From: Nitrospira sp.
Lineage (GTDB): Bacteria; Nitrospirota; Nitrospiria; Nitrospirales; Nitrospiraceae
Reading direction: 5' to 3'
Length of the DNA: 64,000 nucleotides
Assembly (NCBI GenBank): GCA_024760545.1
Contig: CP060501.1
Location: 1,215,501 to 1,279,500 of the forward strand
Positions 39,841 to 48,432 of the stretch are shown here, piece after piece (position 1 is the stretch's first letter; each line of letters opens with the position of its first letter). The position numbers were made by a program, and so were the translations under genes. Under the pieces are notes generated by a model. That model was not told the DNA's origin, did no database searches, and saw nothing but the letters and a program-made list of their open reading frames with translations.

Positions 39841-39913
39841 TCGGACGACGAGTGGACAAAGCGGCTGGTGGCCGGCCGCTAAAAACCGGGGCATAGCGAG
39901 AAAGGAGTCCTAC

Positions 39914-41098
39914 ATGAGCAGGGTACGGCTGCTGGTCGGCACCAGAAAGGGAGCGTTCATTCTGACATCGGACGGCTCACGCAAACAGTGGGACGTGCAA
40001 GGGCCACACTTCGGAGGATGGGAGCTCTACCACATCACGGGTTCGGCGGTCGATTCGAATCGATTGTATGCCTCGCAGACCAGCAGTTGGTTCGGGCAAG
40101 TCATTCAACGCTCGGATGACGGCGGGAAAACCTGGAACGCCCCCGGCACCAAACCCGAAGATCTGATGGGGTCCGACGGCATGCCGAAGGGTGAGAGCAA
40201 CATGTTTCGCTACGACACGTCCGCGGAAACAGGGAAACCGCTCACGACACACCAACATTATGACGGCTCGCAGCGCCCGTGGGAATTCAAACGAGTGTGG
40301 CATCTCGAACCGTCATTGACCGATCCCGATACGGTGTACGCCGGAGTCGAGGACGCGGCCTTGTTCCGGTCGACCAACGGTGGGCAGACGTGGCACGAGC
40401 TTGCCGGACTACGCGATGTGAAAGGAAATCTGTGGCAACCGGGTGCCGGTGGGATGTGCCTGCATACGGTTATGTTGGATCGGACGAATCCTCAACGTAT
40501 GTATATTGCCATCTCCGCGGCCGGCGCGTTCCGCACAGATGATGGTGGCCAGACATGGCGGGCGATCAACCGCGGTTTGAAATCGCAGTATGAGTTGCCC
40601 GATCCGGATGCAGATGTCGGGCACTGCGTGCACAACATCGCCATGCATCCATCACGCCCGAATGTGTTGTTCATGCAGAAGCACTGGGACGTGTTGCGGA
40701 GCGACGACGCCGGCGAGTCCTGGCACGAGATCAGCGGCAACTTGCCGAGCGATTTCGGATTCCCGATCGCCGTCCATGCCCATGAACCGAACACAGTCTA
40801 CGTCGTGCCGATCAAGAGCGACTCCGAACACTATCCTCCGGAAGGCAAGCTGCGCGTATATCGCAGCCGCACGGGAGGCGACGAATGGGAGGCGCTGACA
40901 AAGGGCCTGCCGCAGGAGAATTGCTATGTCAATATTCTGCGGGACGCGATGACCGTCGATCGGCTCGATCCCTGTGGCATTTATTTTGGAACGACCGGCG
41001 GCCAAGTCTATGGCTCGGCCGATGGCGGCGACAGCTGGGCGCCAATTGTCCACGACCTACCGGCGGTCTTGTCAGTCGAGGTGCAGACACTCCAGTGA
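39914..41098 (+). CDS. Asp-box (BNR/sialidase-like) beta-propeller protein
   Basis: The 394-residue protein is built from Asp-box repeats SxDxGxTW, visible as [32 protein letters not shown] and SADGGDSW. It has no signal peptide, so despite the sialidase resemblance it is probably a cytosolic propeller, and I see no sialidase catalytic Arg triad or Tyr. It lies 65 bp before a MoaD/ThiS-like gene, a pairing that suggests a shared role. Confidence 0.83.
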   Translation: MSRVRLLVGTRKGAFILTSDGSRKQWDVQGPHFGGWELYHITGSAVDSNRLYASQTSSWFGQVIQRSDDGGKTWNAPGTKPEDLMGSDGMPKGESNMFRYDTSAETGKPLTTHQHYDGSQRPWEFKRVWHLEPSLTDPDTVYAGVEDAALFRSTNGGQTWHELAGLRDVKGNLWQPGAGGMCLHTVMLDRTNPQRMYIAISAAGAFRTDDGGQTWRAINRGLKSQYELPDPDADVGHCVHNIAMHPSRPNVLFMQKHWDVLRSDDAGESWHEISGNLPSDFGFPIAVHAHEPNTVYVVPIKSDSEHYPPEGKLRVYRSRTGGDEWEALTKGLPQENCYVNILRDAMTVDRLDPCGIYFGTTGGQVYGSADGGDSWAPIVHDLPAVLSVEVQTLQ

Positions 41099-41163
41099 GA
41101 CGTGAAGCGTATTTCGTAGGAGACCGCGGTCGTCTGAAACGAGATACGAACGACGGAGAAGAG

Positions 41164-41460
41164 ATGGTTCGTGTGATTCTTCCGCAACATCTGCGAACCC
41201 TGGCGCACGTCAACGGTGAAGTGACCCTTGAGGTCAACGGTCCGGTGACGCAACGTGCAATCCTCGACGCGCTTGAAGCCCGCTATCCGATGTTGCGCGG
41301 GACGGTGCGCGATCATGTGACGCGCAAGCGCCGGGCGTTCGTGCGCTTCTTTGCCTGCGAGCAAGACCTCTCTCACGAATCGCCCGATACCCCGCTGCCC
41401 GAAGCCGTCGTGACGGGAAACGAGCCGTTCCTGATTGTGGGGGCAATGGCCGGCGGATAG
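41164..41460 (+). CDS. MoaD/ThiS-like ubiquitin-fold protein ending in Gly-Gly
   Basis: The 98-residue protein has the beta-grasp pattern ([41 protein letters not shown]) and ends GAMAGG, the diglycine tail needed for adenylation and thiocarboxylate formation in MoaD/ThiS proteins. No MoaE, ThiG or E1-like activating enzyme is encoded nearby. GGAGAAGAG precedes the ATG. Its immediate upstream neighbour is an Asp-box propeller. It could be a sulfur carrier or a protein modifier. Confidence 0.8.
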   Translation: MVRVILPQHLRTLAHVNGEVTLEVNGPVTQRAILDALEARYPMLRGTVRDHVTRKRRAFVRFFACEQDLSHESPDTPLPEAVVTGNEPFLIVGAMAGG

Positions 41461-41542
41461 CGGCGAGTTGAGGCGCATGGCCTACAGCTGATTGCAAGAA
41501 TCCGAAAACGAAGCGCCCTTACTAACGTCAAAGGAGAAACAC

Positions 41543-41971
41543 ATGAGTACGCAATCCAAAGCCAAGTCGACAACAAAGCGGAAAGGTACGAAAAGCATCC
41601 GCGCCTCAGCGAGCATCTGCTGGTTCGACGTCCCGGCGGACGATCCCCAGCGTGCCAAGAAGTTTTACAGCTCGTTGTTCGGGTGGAAGATCGAGCAGTT
41701 TCCCGGAGCGGAGGATTACTGGCACATCGACACAGGTGGCCTCGACGGGACACCGGATGGTGGATTGATCGTGCGCAAGCACCCCAAGCATTCCATCACC
41801 AACTATATGGCGGTGTCCTCAGTGGACAAATCAGCGGCGAAGGTCGAGAAGCTTGGCGGCACGATCTGCAAGCCCAAAACGGCGGTACCGAAGATGGGCT
41901 ATTTCGTAATATGTCGAGACACGGAAGACAATGAATTCGCGCTGTGGGAACCGAACGACCGCGCCAAGTAA
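41543..41971 (+). CDS. VOC family (glyoxalase/bleomycin resistance-like) protein
   Basis: The 142-residue protein has a lysine-rich N terminus (about 20 residues) and one VOC domain: SICWFDVPADDPQRAKKFYSSLFGWK, then a C-terminal MGYFVICRDTEDNEFALWE. AAAGGAG lies six bases before the ATG. Substrate not identifiable. It neighbours another VOC gene at 42118. Confidence 0.86.
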   Translation: MSTQSKAKSTTKRKGTKSIRASASICWFDVPADDPQRAKKFYSSLFGWKIEQFPGAEDYWHIDTGGLDGTPDGGLIVRKHPKHSITNYMAVSSVDKSAAKVEKLGGTICKPKTAVPKMGYFVICRDTEDNEFALWEPNDRAK

Positions 41972-42117
41972 CGCTCCGGCTATCGCCGTGGCACAGCGAG
42001 AAGCGCATCGCTGTGCCGCGCTTCGAGGCGGTAGGCCTCCCGTCCAATTGAGCGTCGCCCTAACATTGAGAGCCAAGAAAAGGTAAGACGAGCCGTTTCA
42101 ACCGAAAGGAGAAAGCC

Positions 42118-42582
42118 ATGAACAAGCAGGTCAAGCCGATTCCCGATGGGATGCGTACGGTAACCCCGCACTTGGTGTGCGCCGGTGCCGCGGATGCGAT
42201 TGAATTTTACAAGAAGGCCTTCAATGCGGTGGAGCTGGGAAAGGTCCCCGGACCAGAGGGAAAGCTCCTGCATGCCCTGATCCGAATCGGGGACTCTCCC
42301 GTCATGCTCGTCGATGAATTTCCCGGTCATAACTCGTTCGGGCCCAAGTCGCTCAAAGGTTCGCCCGTTACCATCCACCTCTATGTCCACGATGTGGAGG
42401 CGGTCTTCAACCAAGCCGTCGCTGCCGGCGCGAAAATCACGATGCCGGTCGCCGATATGTTCTGGGGAGACCGGTACGGCCTGCTCGAAGACCCCTTCGG
42501 ACACCACTGGTCGATCGCCACGCACGTTCGCGATGTGAATCCGACCGAGCTTCAGGAGCAGGCGCGGAAGGCTTGCGGCTAG
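42118..42582 (+). CDS. VOC family (glyoxalase-like) protein
   Basis: The 154-residue protein shows the PhnB-like VOC pattern: TVTPHLVCAGAADAIEFYKKAF, MLVDEFPGH and MFWGDRYGLLEDPFGHHWSIA. Conserved GDRYG and DPFGH match the COG2764 type. AAAGGAG precedes the ATG. Part of the 37.5-43.0 kb small-gene cluster. Confidence 0.87.
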   Translation: MNKQVKPIPDGMRTVTPHLVCAGAADAIEFYKKAFNAVELGKVPGPEGKLLHALIRIGDSPVMLVDEFPGHNSFGPKSLKGSPVTIHLYVHDVEAVFNQAVAAGAKITMPVADMFWGDRYGLLEDPFGHHWSIATHVRDVNPTELQEQARKACG

Positions 42583-42665
42583 CCGATGGCATTCAACACA
42601 CAAACGGTGCGGGAGCGAATATCTATTCGCTCCCAGCCAGTTACACGCAATCAAAGGAGGTCCGT

Positions 42666-43028
42666 ATGGCCCGCTATGTCGATGGATTTGTCTTGCCCGT
42701 TCCGAAGAAGAAATTGAACGCCTACCGCCGTCTGGCACAGAAGGCGGGGGAAATTTGGCGCGAACATGGCGCGCTCGACTATAAGGAGTGCGTCGGTGAC
42801 GATCTCAACATTAAGATGGGCGTTCCATTCCCGCGTCAAATGAAGGTCAAGTCCGGCGAGACGATCGTGTTCGCCTATATTCTCTACAAGTCGCGGGCGC
42901 ATCGAGACCGCGTCAATGCCAAGGTCATGAAAGACCCGCGCCTGGCAGACATGTGCGACTCCAAAGACATGCCGTTCGACTGCAAGCGCATGGTCTACGG
43001 TGGATTTAAGGTTCTAGTCGACACCTAA
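42666..43028 (+). CDS. DUF1428 domain protein
   Basis: The 120-residue cytosolic protein matches DUF1428: YVDGFVLPVPKKKLNAYRRLA, EHGALDYKECVGDD, then MPFDCKRMVYGGF at the end. Two-layer alpha-beta-barrel fold, no known reaction. AAAGGAGG precedes ATG 42666 at a normal distance, which rules out the longer upstream frame. Confidence 0.85.
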   Translation: MARYVDGFVLPVPKKKLNAYRRLAQKAGEIWREHGALDYKECVGDDLNIKMGVPFPRQMKVKSGETIVFAYILYKSRAHRDRVNAKVMKDPRLADMCDSKDMPFDCKRMVYGGFKVLVDT

Positions 43029-43290
43029 CGCACATTATTCCAGCAACATCTCACCTACTGGACGGAGAACATGCACACCCCGATCGTCATCGTTAATTTT
43101 CGCTCGTGTTTTGATCGTTCTGTATCACAATTGAACAGCTAGTAACTTGCCGAGTGGCCCCACACGAGTGAATGCAGTAGCGTGAACAATATCCAAATCA
43201 CCTAGCCTGGAACCGATCGCTCGTCCTCACACGTTCGTCCCGCGACCTTTCCAGTCTATATACGAACCACTTCTCACAGGAGGTTAGCCT

Positions 43291-43839
43291 ATGAGACATC
43301 CATATCTATTGTTTCAAGCGGTGTGCGGTTGGTGCGCGGTTCTATTGCTCTCGGCCGTTTTTGCTTCGGCAGGAGAGTCCAAGAAAGGGGCATACGCAAT
43401 GACTGTCTCACATGGTAAGCAAGTCACCTTGGAGTACACGCTCAAGCTGGACGATCAATCGATCGTGGATACGAACGTGGGTGGGGAACCGTTGAAGGTC
43501 ACACAGGGCAGTCATCAACTCATTCCGGGTGTCGAAAAGGCGATTGAGGGCATGGCGTCCGGAGAGAAAAAGAAGTTTACGGTCCCCCCCACCGAGGGCT
43601 ATGGCACCATCGACCCCAAAGCGTTTCAAGAAGTGGACAAGAAGATGGTACCGGCTGATTCCCGGAAAGTGGGGACACAGTTGGAGGGGAAAACCGCCGA
43701 TGGACGAAAGGTTTTTCCGCGTATTTCTGAGGTAAAGAACGATACCGTCGTGCTCGACTTCAACCATCCCCTCGCCGGCAAGACACTCTATCTCGACATC
43801 AAGGTCCTGGACGTCGCGATGGCACCGATATCAGAGTGA
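43291..43839 (+). CDS. periplasmic FKBP-type peptidyl-prolyl isomerase (SlyD-like)
   Basis: The 182-residue product has a signal peptide (cleavage about residue 27, ASA-GE), then a SlyD-type FKBP fold: GKQVTLEYTLKLDDQSIVDTN, LIPGVEKAIEGM and FPRISEVKNDTVVLDFNHPLAGKTL, including the insert-in-flap region. It should catalyse prolyl cis-trans isomerisation in the periplasm. ACAGGAGG precedes the ATG. Confidence 0.9.
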   Translation: MRHPYLLFQAVCGWCAVLLLSAVFASAGESKKGAYAMTVSHGKQVTLEYTLKLDDQSIVDTNVGGEPLKVTQGSHQLIPGVEKAIEGMASGEKKKFTVPPTEGYGTIDPKAFQEVDKKMVPADSRKVGTQLEGKTADGRKVFPRISEVKNDTVVLDFNHPLAGKTLYLDIKVLDVAMAPISE

Positions 43840-43848
43840 TACTCCTCG

Positions 43849-43876
43849 CGTGCGGGGTGGTCACACGCCCCGCACG
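43849..43876. terminator. hairpin between convergent FKBP and CHAT genes
   Basis: CGTGCGGGG and CCCCGCACG form a 9-bp GC stem around a 10-base loop, ten bases after the FKBP stop. No T-run follows; likely a bidirectional or Rho-assisted terminator. Confidence 0.5.
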
Positions 43877-43968
43877 ATCGACCCCAGCCATAGCTTTGGC
43901 GGCGGTAGCGATTTCAAGCCGTTCATCCAGCTTCACCACCCAAGAATCTCCTCCACATGTCCACGAGA

Positions 43969-46900
43969 CTACGAGGCGCTTGTGCCGTTCTTCTTTGACA
44001 GGGCGATCAGTTTCGCGGTGGCTTGACCGTAGTGTTGATAGGCGCCCCATGTCGACCCACTCATAAGGATAGCTGCTCTGGCCTTCGATAGAGAGCTCCC
44101 AAGATCATTGCCGGACAGCGCTTCCGTATAAAAGACCTTCGCAAACTCTAATGCCGCTGCGTCATCCACAGGCCAACCGGTCCCAATGTAGTTCTGGACG
44201 CCTCGCTCAAAAAAAGCTTGGGCCAACCCCGCAAGGCTTCGATTCGATTCCTGCAGCGTAAAGGGCTTCCCGGATCGAACGACGCCGGAGAAGCAGGCGT
44301 TGGCAAAAATCAGGCGCGGCACGTGCCGCGCTCGAAACACATCCCTCGCGGACAGCACGTTCTCTTTGCCGAAAATCCATCCGCTCTTGGAAGGATTTTT
44401 TTCGTCGAAGTCGCCATGCCCCGAGTAATGAATCAAATCGAACTCCTCGCTCAGGATCAGCGCAAGCAGTTCGACCGGATCACATTCATTCGCCCCGATC
44501 CGTTGCTCGATTGAGATATTCAGGCCCTGTCTCTCCTTCATGCTTTGCAGAACTTTCACCACAGTGCGACCTTCCTCCCGCGCTCCCGGCAATTGCAGGT
44601 CGACCTCCGGAGCCGGGTCAGCGATGACCAGCACGCGCAGGCTGTCGGCAGTCGTCGTCGCAACCAGTCCCGGCGGGCCAGACAAGGTGGTGCGGAATTG
44701 CCGCGTCAGTTGCCGGCCAGGCCCATAAAAAATGGCTTTCCCGTGTTGTTCGAATGCAGCCATCTCCCACGGGAATGCCGCTGTGGAACGGTCAACCATG
44801 AGGGTGAGCGGCGTGATATCGACCATATCCTGGAAGTCTTCCGGCATGAGGTAGCTGTGTAAGAGCTTTCCGTATTTCTGCTGATCCTCCAAACTTCGAG
44901 ACTCCTTCAGGAGTTCGGCCGCTCCTTCTGCATACGAGGATTGAATCGTGATTTCTCGGACTGGAATAACCGCCTGTTCCCTGATGGCTGAGAACCGGAA
45001 CACGTCATGGTCGCGTTCGATCGTAATCCGGCTCCCCTTCATCGTATCCTGGTTGGCCGGCTTCGATTGTTGTCTGCGATGCGTACGCTTCGGCAACTGC
45101 CGCTCCATCACGCGCAATTTCAAGCCATCGTTCTGGTTCTGTGAGATTCTATTCAACAGCTCCTTGATCACCTTCAAGCGATTTGTATCGTACTCCACGA
45201 TACGCAGGGTCTCGAGATGCCCTTGGTCCTTCAGTTGTCTGAGCGCTGACCCTACGCCTTGCAGCATGCCTTCGATCGCCTGCTCCAAGGACAAATTACC
45301 TTCCCCCGAGCCGACTACAACCGTGGCGAATTCACGCCATCCGAGCGCAGTGACGCCATAGGTGACATTGGCGAAGAGGAGATCCAGGTCCTCCCGATTG
45401 AAACGCCCGTATTCGCCCATGCCGGCGAGGATCACGGCATTGGCAGCAAGAGATTTGCGCACATTGGGGATGAGAAATACTTCGCCGAGCCCGCCACCGA
45501 TGATGCCGCGTTTGACGGCCTTGGAAATCCAGAACTCCAGCGCCTGGTCCAGCGCTCCAACCGCACGCACGGGTGGTACCCCTCTGTAGTGCCCGACCAC
45601 GACCGCCGTCGTCTTGATATCGCGAATGTCACCCTGAACGATTTCAACGTTTAGGGAGATAGGCTTCTCTCTTTGTGTCTTCTTTTTCCGCACTGCGTAG
45701 GTTTCGGCCGGGACTGAATCCGTCACCGCCCGGACCTTTGAAGAGGCCTGCACCATGACAGCTTGCCTGAGCAATCGCTCTGCCCGACGGCGCTCTGCGG
45801 CGCTGCTTTGGTTGGCATTCGTCGCTTCCGCGATTTGGCGAATCTCCTCGGCATCCTGTCGATCTTGCACGGCACGAACACGCGAGGACGGCACCGAGCG
45901 GACTGCGCGGGCGGTGACTGGTTCCGTCGCCAATACGCCGGTCTTGCCGGTTCGCAGGATCTCATCGATGGCCTCAAGCACCTGTTCATGCTTCTGCAGG
46001 TCACCATGGATCTCGTCGACATAATATGTCGGCACACCGGGAAGCAGCCCCAGTGCGTGCGTGACGCGACCATCGCCTTTCAAGGTGATGTCAAACTCGA
46101 ACATGCCGGGCGCATCGATCCTTACCCCGCACACCGTTTCCTGATTGCAACCGGCGATATAGGTCATCCGCTCCGGATCGGTCGTCGCCGACACATCGAG
46201 GTCCGTGTGGAACTTGCGCGCCCGATTGAGGTGGGAGGTCAGGATGGGATACCGGCCCCAAGTGCCTCGATCGTAGAGACTTTGTTCTGGGACAGAGAGC
46301 TTTGCGTATGCAGGGAGTAGCTGGTAACTCCCCACGAATCCATTCAGGACGTCTAGCACTTCGTCCAAGTCGTGTCGTAGATCTGCCGCTGCCAACCACT
46401 TCACAAGCTTGTCTTTCGCCACCATCGCTTGCGCAATGGCATACGAACCGTAGTTCGGCGTGCCCAGCATAATGAGGCGACCGCCCTGTACCTTCTTCGG
46501 CTCCGACATGGCTTTCCACGTCTTGGGATACAGCCGAATAAAATTCCGGGACACGAGACCTCCCATGGAATGGGCGACAAGGTGGACCGGTTGGTCTTTG
46601 AACTTCGATTCCACGAGACCTTTCAAGCCTTCCGCCGCCTGATCCAGATCTTTTCGCCAGTCGTAGGCAAAGGGCTCAACGTTCCAGTTCGCTTTCAGCC
46701 ACAAGATCGCCTCTGCATAGCTATCTTTGTCGAGCCCACTGGGATAGACACGCAAGGTTGAATCGGCTTCCCGCGAACCGTCCGGAGCTAGTTGTAGCTT
46801 TTTGATTCCCCCTCCCATGAGCCGCAAGAAACTGACCCACACGGTGTCATCATCGCCATCTTCCGTGACGGTCAACTCGGACCCCATGATGCCGGGGATA

Positions 46901-47142
46901 AAGATGATATTGCCTCGCAGTACGTCGCGCTTTTGTCGAGCCGATCTCGCACGATCGGCTAGACGTTGCAGCCGTTCGAGCTTCTCGGACCCGAAGTGCT
47001 CCCTCAATGCCTGGTCCGATACTGTTCTAGACTTGCTTCGGCGCGCGGAACCGGAGAGCTGAGTTTCAAACTCCTCCCAATCCATGTCATGGATCCGACG
47101 GTCCGGCTCGCGCTGCATGATCCGTTTCTGTCTTATGCTCAT
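43969..47142 (-). CDS. three-part protein: alpha/beta hydrolase + M17-N-like domain + CHAT protease
   Basis: The 1057-residue cytosolic protein has three recognisable parts. Residues about 78-390 are an alpha/beta hydrolase of the lipase/LCAT type, with FIPGIMGSEL near the N terminus and nucleophile Ser192 in AHSMGG. Residues about 490-690 resemble the N-terminal macro-like domain of M17 leucyl aminopeptidases (VEIVQGDIRDIKTTAVVVGH, LGEVFLIPN, VILAGMGEYG). The C-terminal third (about 770-1057) is a CHAT protease: His909 in HYSGHGD and Cys950 in FANACFSG form the caspase-type dyad. It follows the caspase gene by 96 bp on the same strand. It probably cleaves a target protein and/or membrane lipid when triggered. 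Confidence 0.85.
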   Translation of the reverse strand: MSIRQKRIMQREPDRRIHDMDWEEFETQLSGSARRSKSRTVSDQALREHFGSEKLERLQRLADRARSARQKRDVLRGNIIFIPGIMGSELTVTEDGDDDTVWVSFLRLMGGGIKKLQLAPDGSREADSTLRVYPSGLDKDSYAEAILWLKANWNVEPFAYDWRKDLDQAAEGLKGLVESKFKDQPVHLVAHSMGGLVSRNFIRLYPKTWKAMSEPKKVQGGRLIMLGTPNYGSYAIAQAMVAKDKLVKWLAAADLRHDLDEVLDVLNGFVGSYQLLPAYAKLSVPEQSLYDRGTWGRYPILTSHLNRARKFHTDLDVSATTDPERMTYIAGCNQETVCGVRIDAPGMFEFDITLKGDGRVTHALGLLPGVPTYYVDEIHGDLQKHEQVLEAIDEILRTGKTGVLATEPVTARAVRSVPSSRVRAVQDRQDAEEIRQIAEATNANQSSAAERRRAERLLRQAVMVQASSKVRAVTDSVPAETYAVRKKKTQREKPISLNVEIVQGDIRDIKTTAVVVGHYRGVPPVRAVGALDQALEFWISKAVKRGIIGGGLGEVFLIPNVRKSLAANAVILAGMGEYGRFNREDLDLLFANVTYGVTALGWREFATVVVGSGEGNLSLEQAIEGMLQGVGSALRQLKDQGHLETLRIVEYDTNRLKVIKELLNRISQNQNDGLKLRVMERQLPKRTHRRQQSKPANQDTMKGSRITIERDHDVFRFSAIREQAVIPVREITIQSSYAEGAAELLKESRSLEDQQKYGKLLHSYLMPEDFQDMVDITPLTLMVDRSTAAFPWEMAAFEQHGKAIFYGPGRQLTRQFRTTLSGPPGLVATTTADSLRVLVIADPAPEVDLQLPGAREEGRTVVKVLQSMKERQGLNISIEQRIGANECDPVELLALILSEEFDLIHYSGHGDFDEKNPSKSGWIFGKENVLSARDVFRARHVPRLIFANACFSGVVRSGKPFTLQESNRSLAGLAQAFFERGVQNYIGTGWPVDDAAALEFAKVFYTEALSGNDLGSSLSKARAAILMSGSTWGAYQHYGQATAKLIALSKKNGTSAS

Positions 47143-47238
47143 CGCCGAATCCTTCCTTAGAGAGAACCGGTCGGGTAGCCCAACACCATGTTTGAAAGTG
47201 ACGGCGGCCCGATGGCCGCCCTCACCGTCCTGGTCTCA

Positions 47239-48075
47239 CTAACTCAGAAAGAATCGATCGAACGACGTGCGTTGCCCTTCGAGCTGGGGTACTTGATCGA
47301 AGTCGTTCTTCTTCAGTTTCGCGACGGTACGTTGATGCAGCTCTCGGTAGGTCAGCTTGCCCTCGGCCTCTTTGATCGACTCGACGAGATAATAGGTCAA
47401 GGCCCCGTTATACGAGCCACCGATGTGGGCATCGGCGGACGTTTGCGTATCCCGGCACCCGGTGATGAGCAGCTCTTGGATATCGGCATTGACAATATCG
47501 CTCTTCCGCTTACGCCCGCGAGGCGCTTTTCCTAGTTTCCCGCTAACCGTCCCACGCAGTTTTCGACCAGACTCGGTGCCCATGAGATCCAACGGGCAAG
47601 GAAGGAATCGCTCTTTCCTGGGAGCATTCGGCGGGATAATGGCACGCGTGATAGTGCCGGAATGGCAGCAGTCCATAATAACAGTCAGACTCACGCCCTT
47701 GCGAAGCTTGTTCAAGGTCTTTCGGAGCCAATCATCCCTGAATGGATCGTTCCAATCTAGATCAGTGGGACATAAGATCTCGTCGCGCTTATCCGCTTCG
47801 TCACCGTTATCATCCGGCACGTTCGACCCATGCCCCGAATAATGGAGCAGCAGAACATCGCCCTTCTTCCCGCCTCCAATCAGCTTTTTAATGGCGGCTT
47901 GCATCGCCTTCTTCGTCGCCTTCAGATCGGTGAGCGTCGTCATGTCCTTTTCGGTAAATCCATAGTAGGTTTTCAGCGCCTCACTCAAATTTGTCACGTC
48001 ATTGACACACCCACTAAGATCCGCCCCGGGGATTTGGTATTTGTTGATCCCGATCAGCACCGCTCGCTTTGCCAT
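47239..48075 (-). CDS. caspase-like (C14) peptidase
   Basis: The 278-residue protein is a compact caspase/metacaspase-type domain with no extra module. The fold signature is AVLIGINKY at the N terminus; the dyad is His82 in HYSGHGS and Cys137 in MDCCHSG. The Asp-rich loop DDNGDEADKRDEILCPTD follows the His. Metacaspases cut after Lys/Arg, usually on activation. ATG at 48075 follows AAAGGAG. It lies in the block between the NDT/TPR/SLOG gene and the CHAT gene. Confidence 0.9.
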   Translation of the reverse strand: MAKRAVLIGINKYQIPGADLSGCVNDVTNLSEALKTYYGFTEKDMTTLTDLKATKKAMQAAIKKLIGGGKKGDVLLLHYSGHGSNVPDDNGDEADKRDEILCPTDLDWNDPFRDDWLRKTLNKLRKGVSLTVIMDCCHSGTITRAIIPPNAPRKERFLPCPLDLMGTESGRKLRGTVSGKLGKAPRGRKRKSDIVNADIQELLITGCRDTQTSADAHIGGSYNGALTYYLVESIKEAEGKLTYRELHQRTVAKLKKNDFDQVPQLEGQRTSFDRFFLS

Positions 48076-48432
48076 AACAACTCCTTTCTGTGGTGGTGTC
48101 GACTAATCAGGCCATGGCTACAAACGTGCCCACCAATCTTGTTGCCTTGGCCCTCCTATCTGCGTGCAATGCGCGCAACAGATACGGGCAATGCCCGAAA
48201 GACGTGTTGACAATGCGCTGAGCAAACATCTTGCCACTCAGGATTTGGATGCTTCCACGGCACGATGTCATTGCTAGGGCGTATTCCGGCAGGAAGAATA
48301 CAGTATTTTCATGTTTCCGGATAGATCGGATGAGTCAGCGGAGGGCTATATGAGTGCTTGATCAAAACCGATGGAGAATCTAAACCGATACAGCACTGTA
48401 TCGAAATAGGCTAGGGTCGGTGTGCTCCCAAG
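48076..48432. other. intergenic spacer before the caspase gene
   Basis: This 357-bp spacer separates the NDT-TPR-SLOG gene from the caspase. It holds no supported gene; the only structure seen is the 18-bp inverted repeat annotated at 48386-48403. It probably contains a separate promoter for the caspase-CHAT pair, but no convincing -35/-10 pair was found. Confidence 0.5.
48386..48403. repeat. 18-bp inverted repeat after the NDT-TPR-SLOG gene
   Basis: CGATACAG-CA-CTGTATCG is a perfect inverted repeat around two bases, about 30 bp past the stop of the upstream gene and 310 bp before the caspase start. It may end the first transcript or serve as an operator for the second; AT content and lack of a T-run favour the operator reading. 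Confidence 0.4.
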
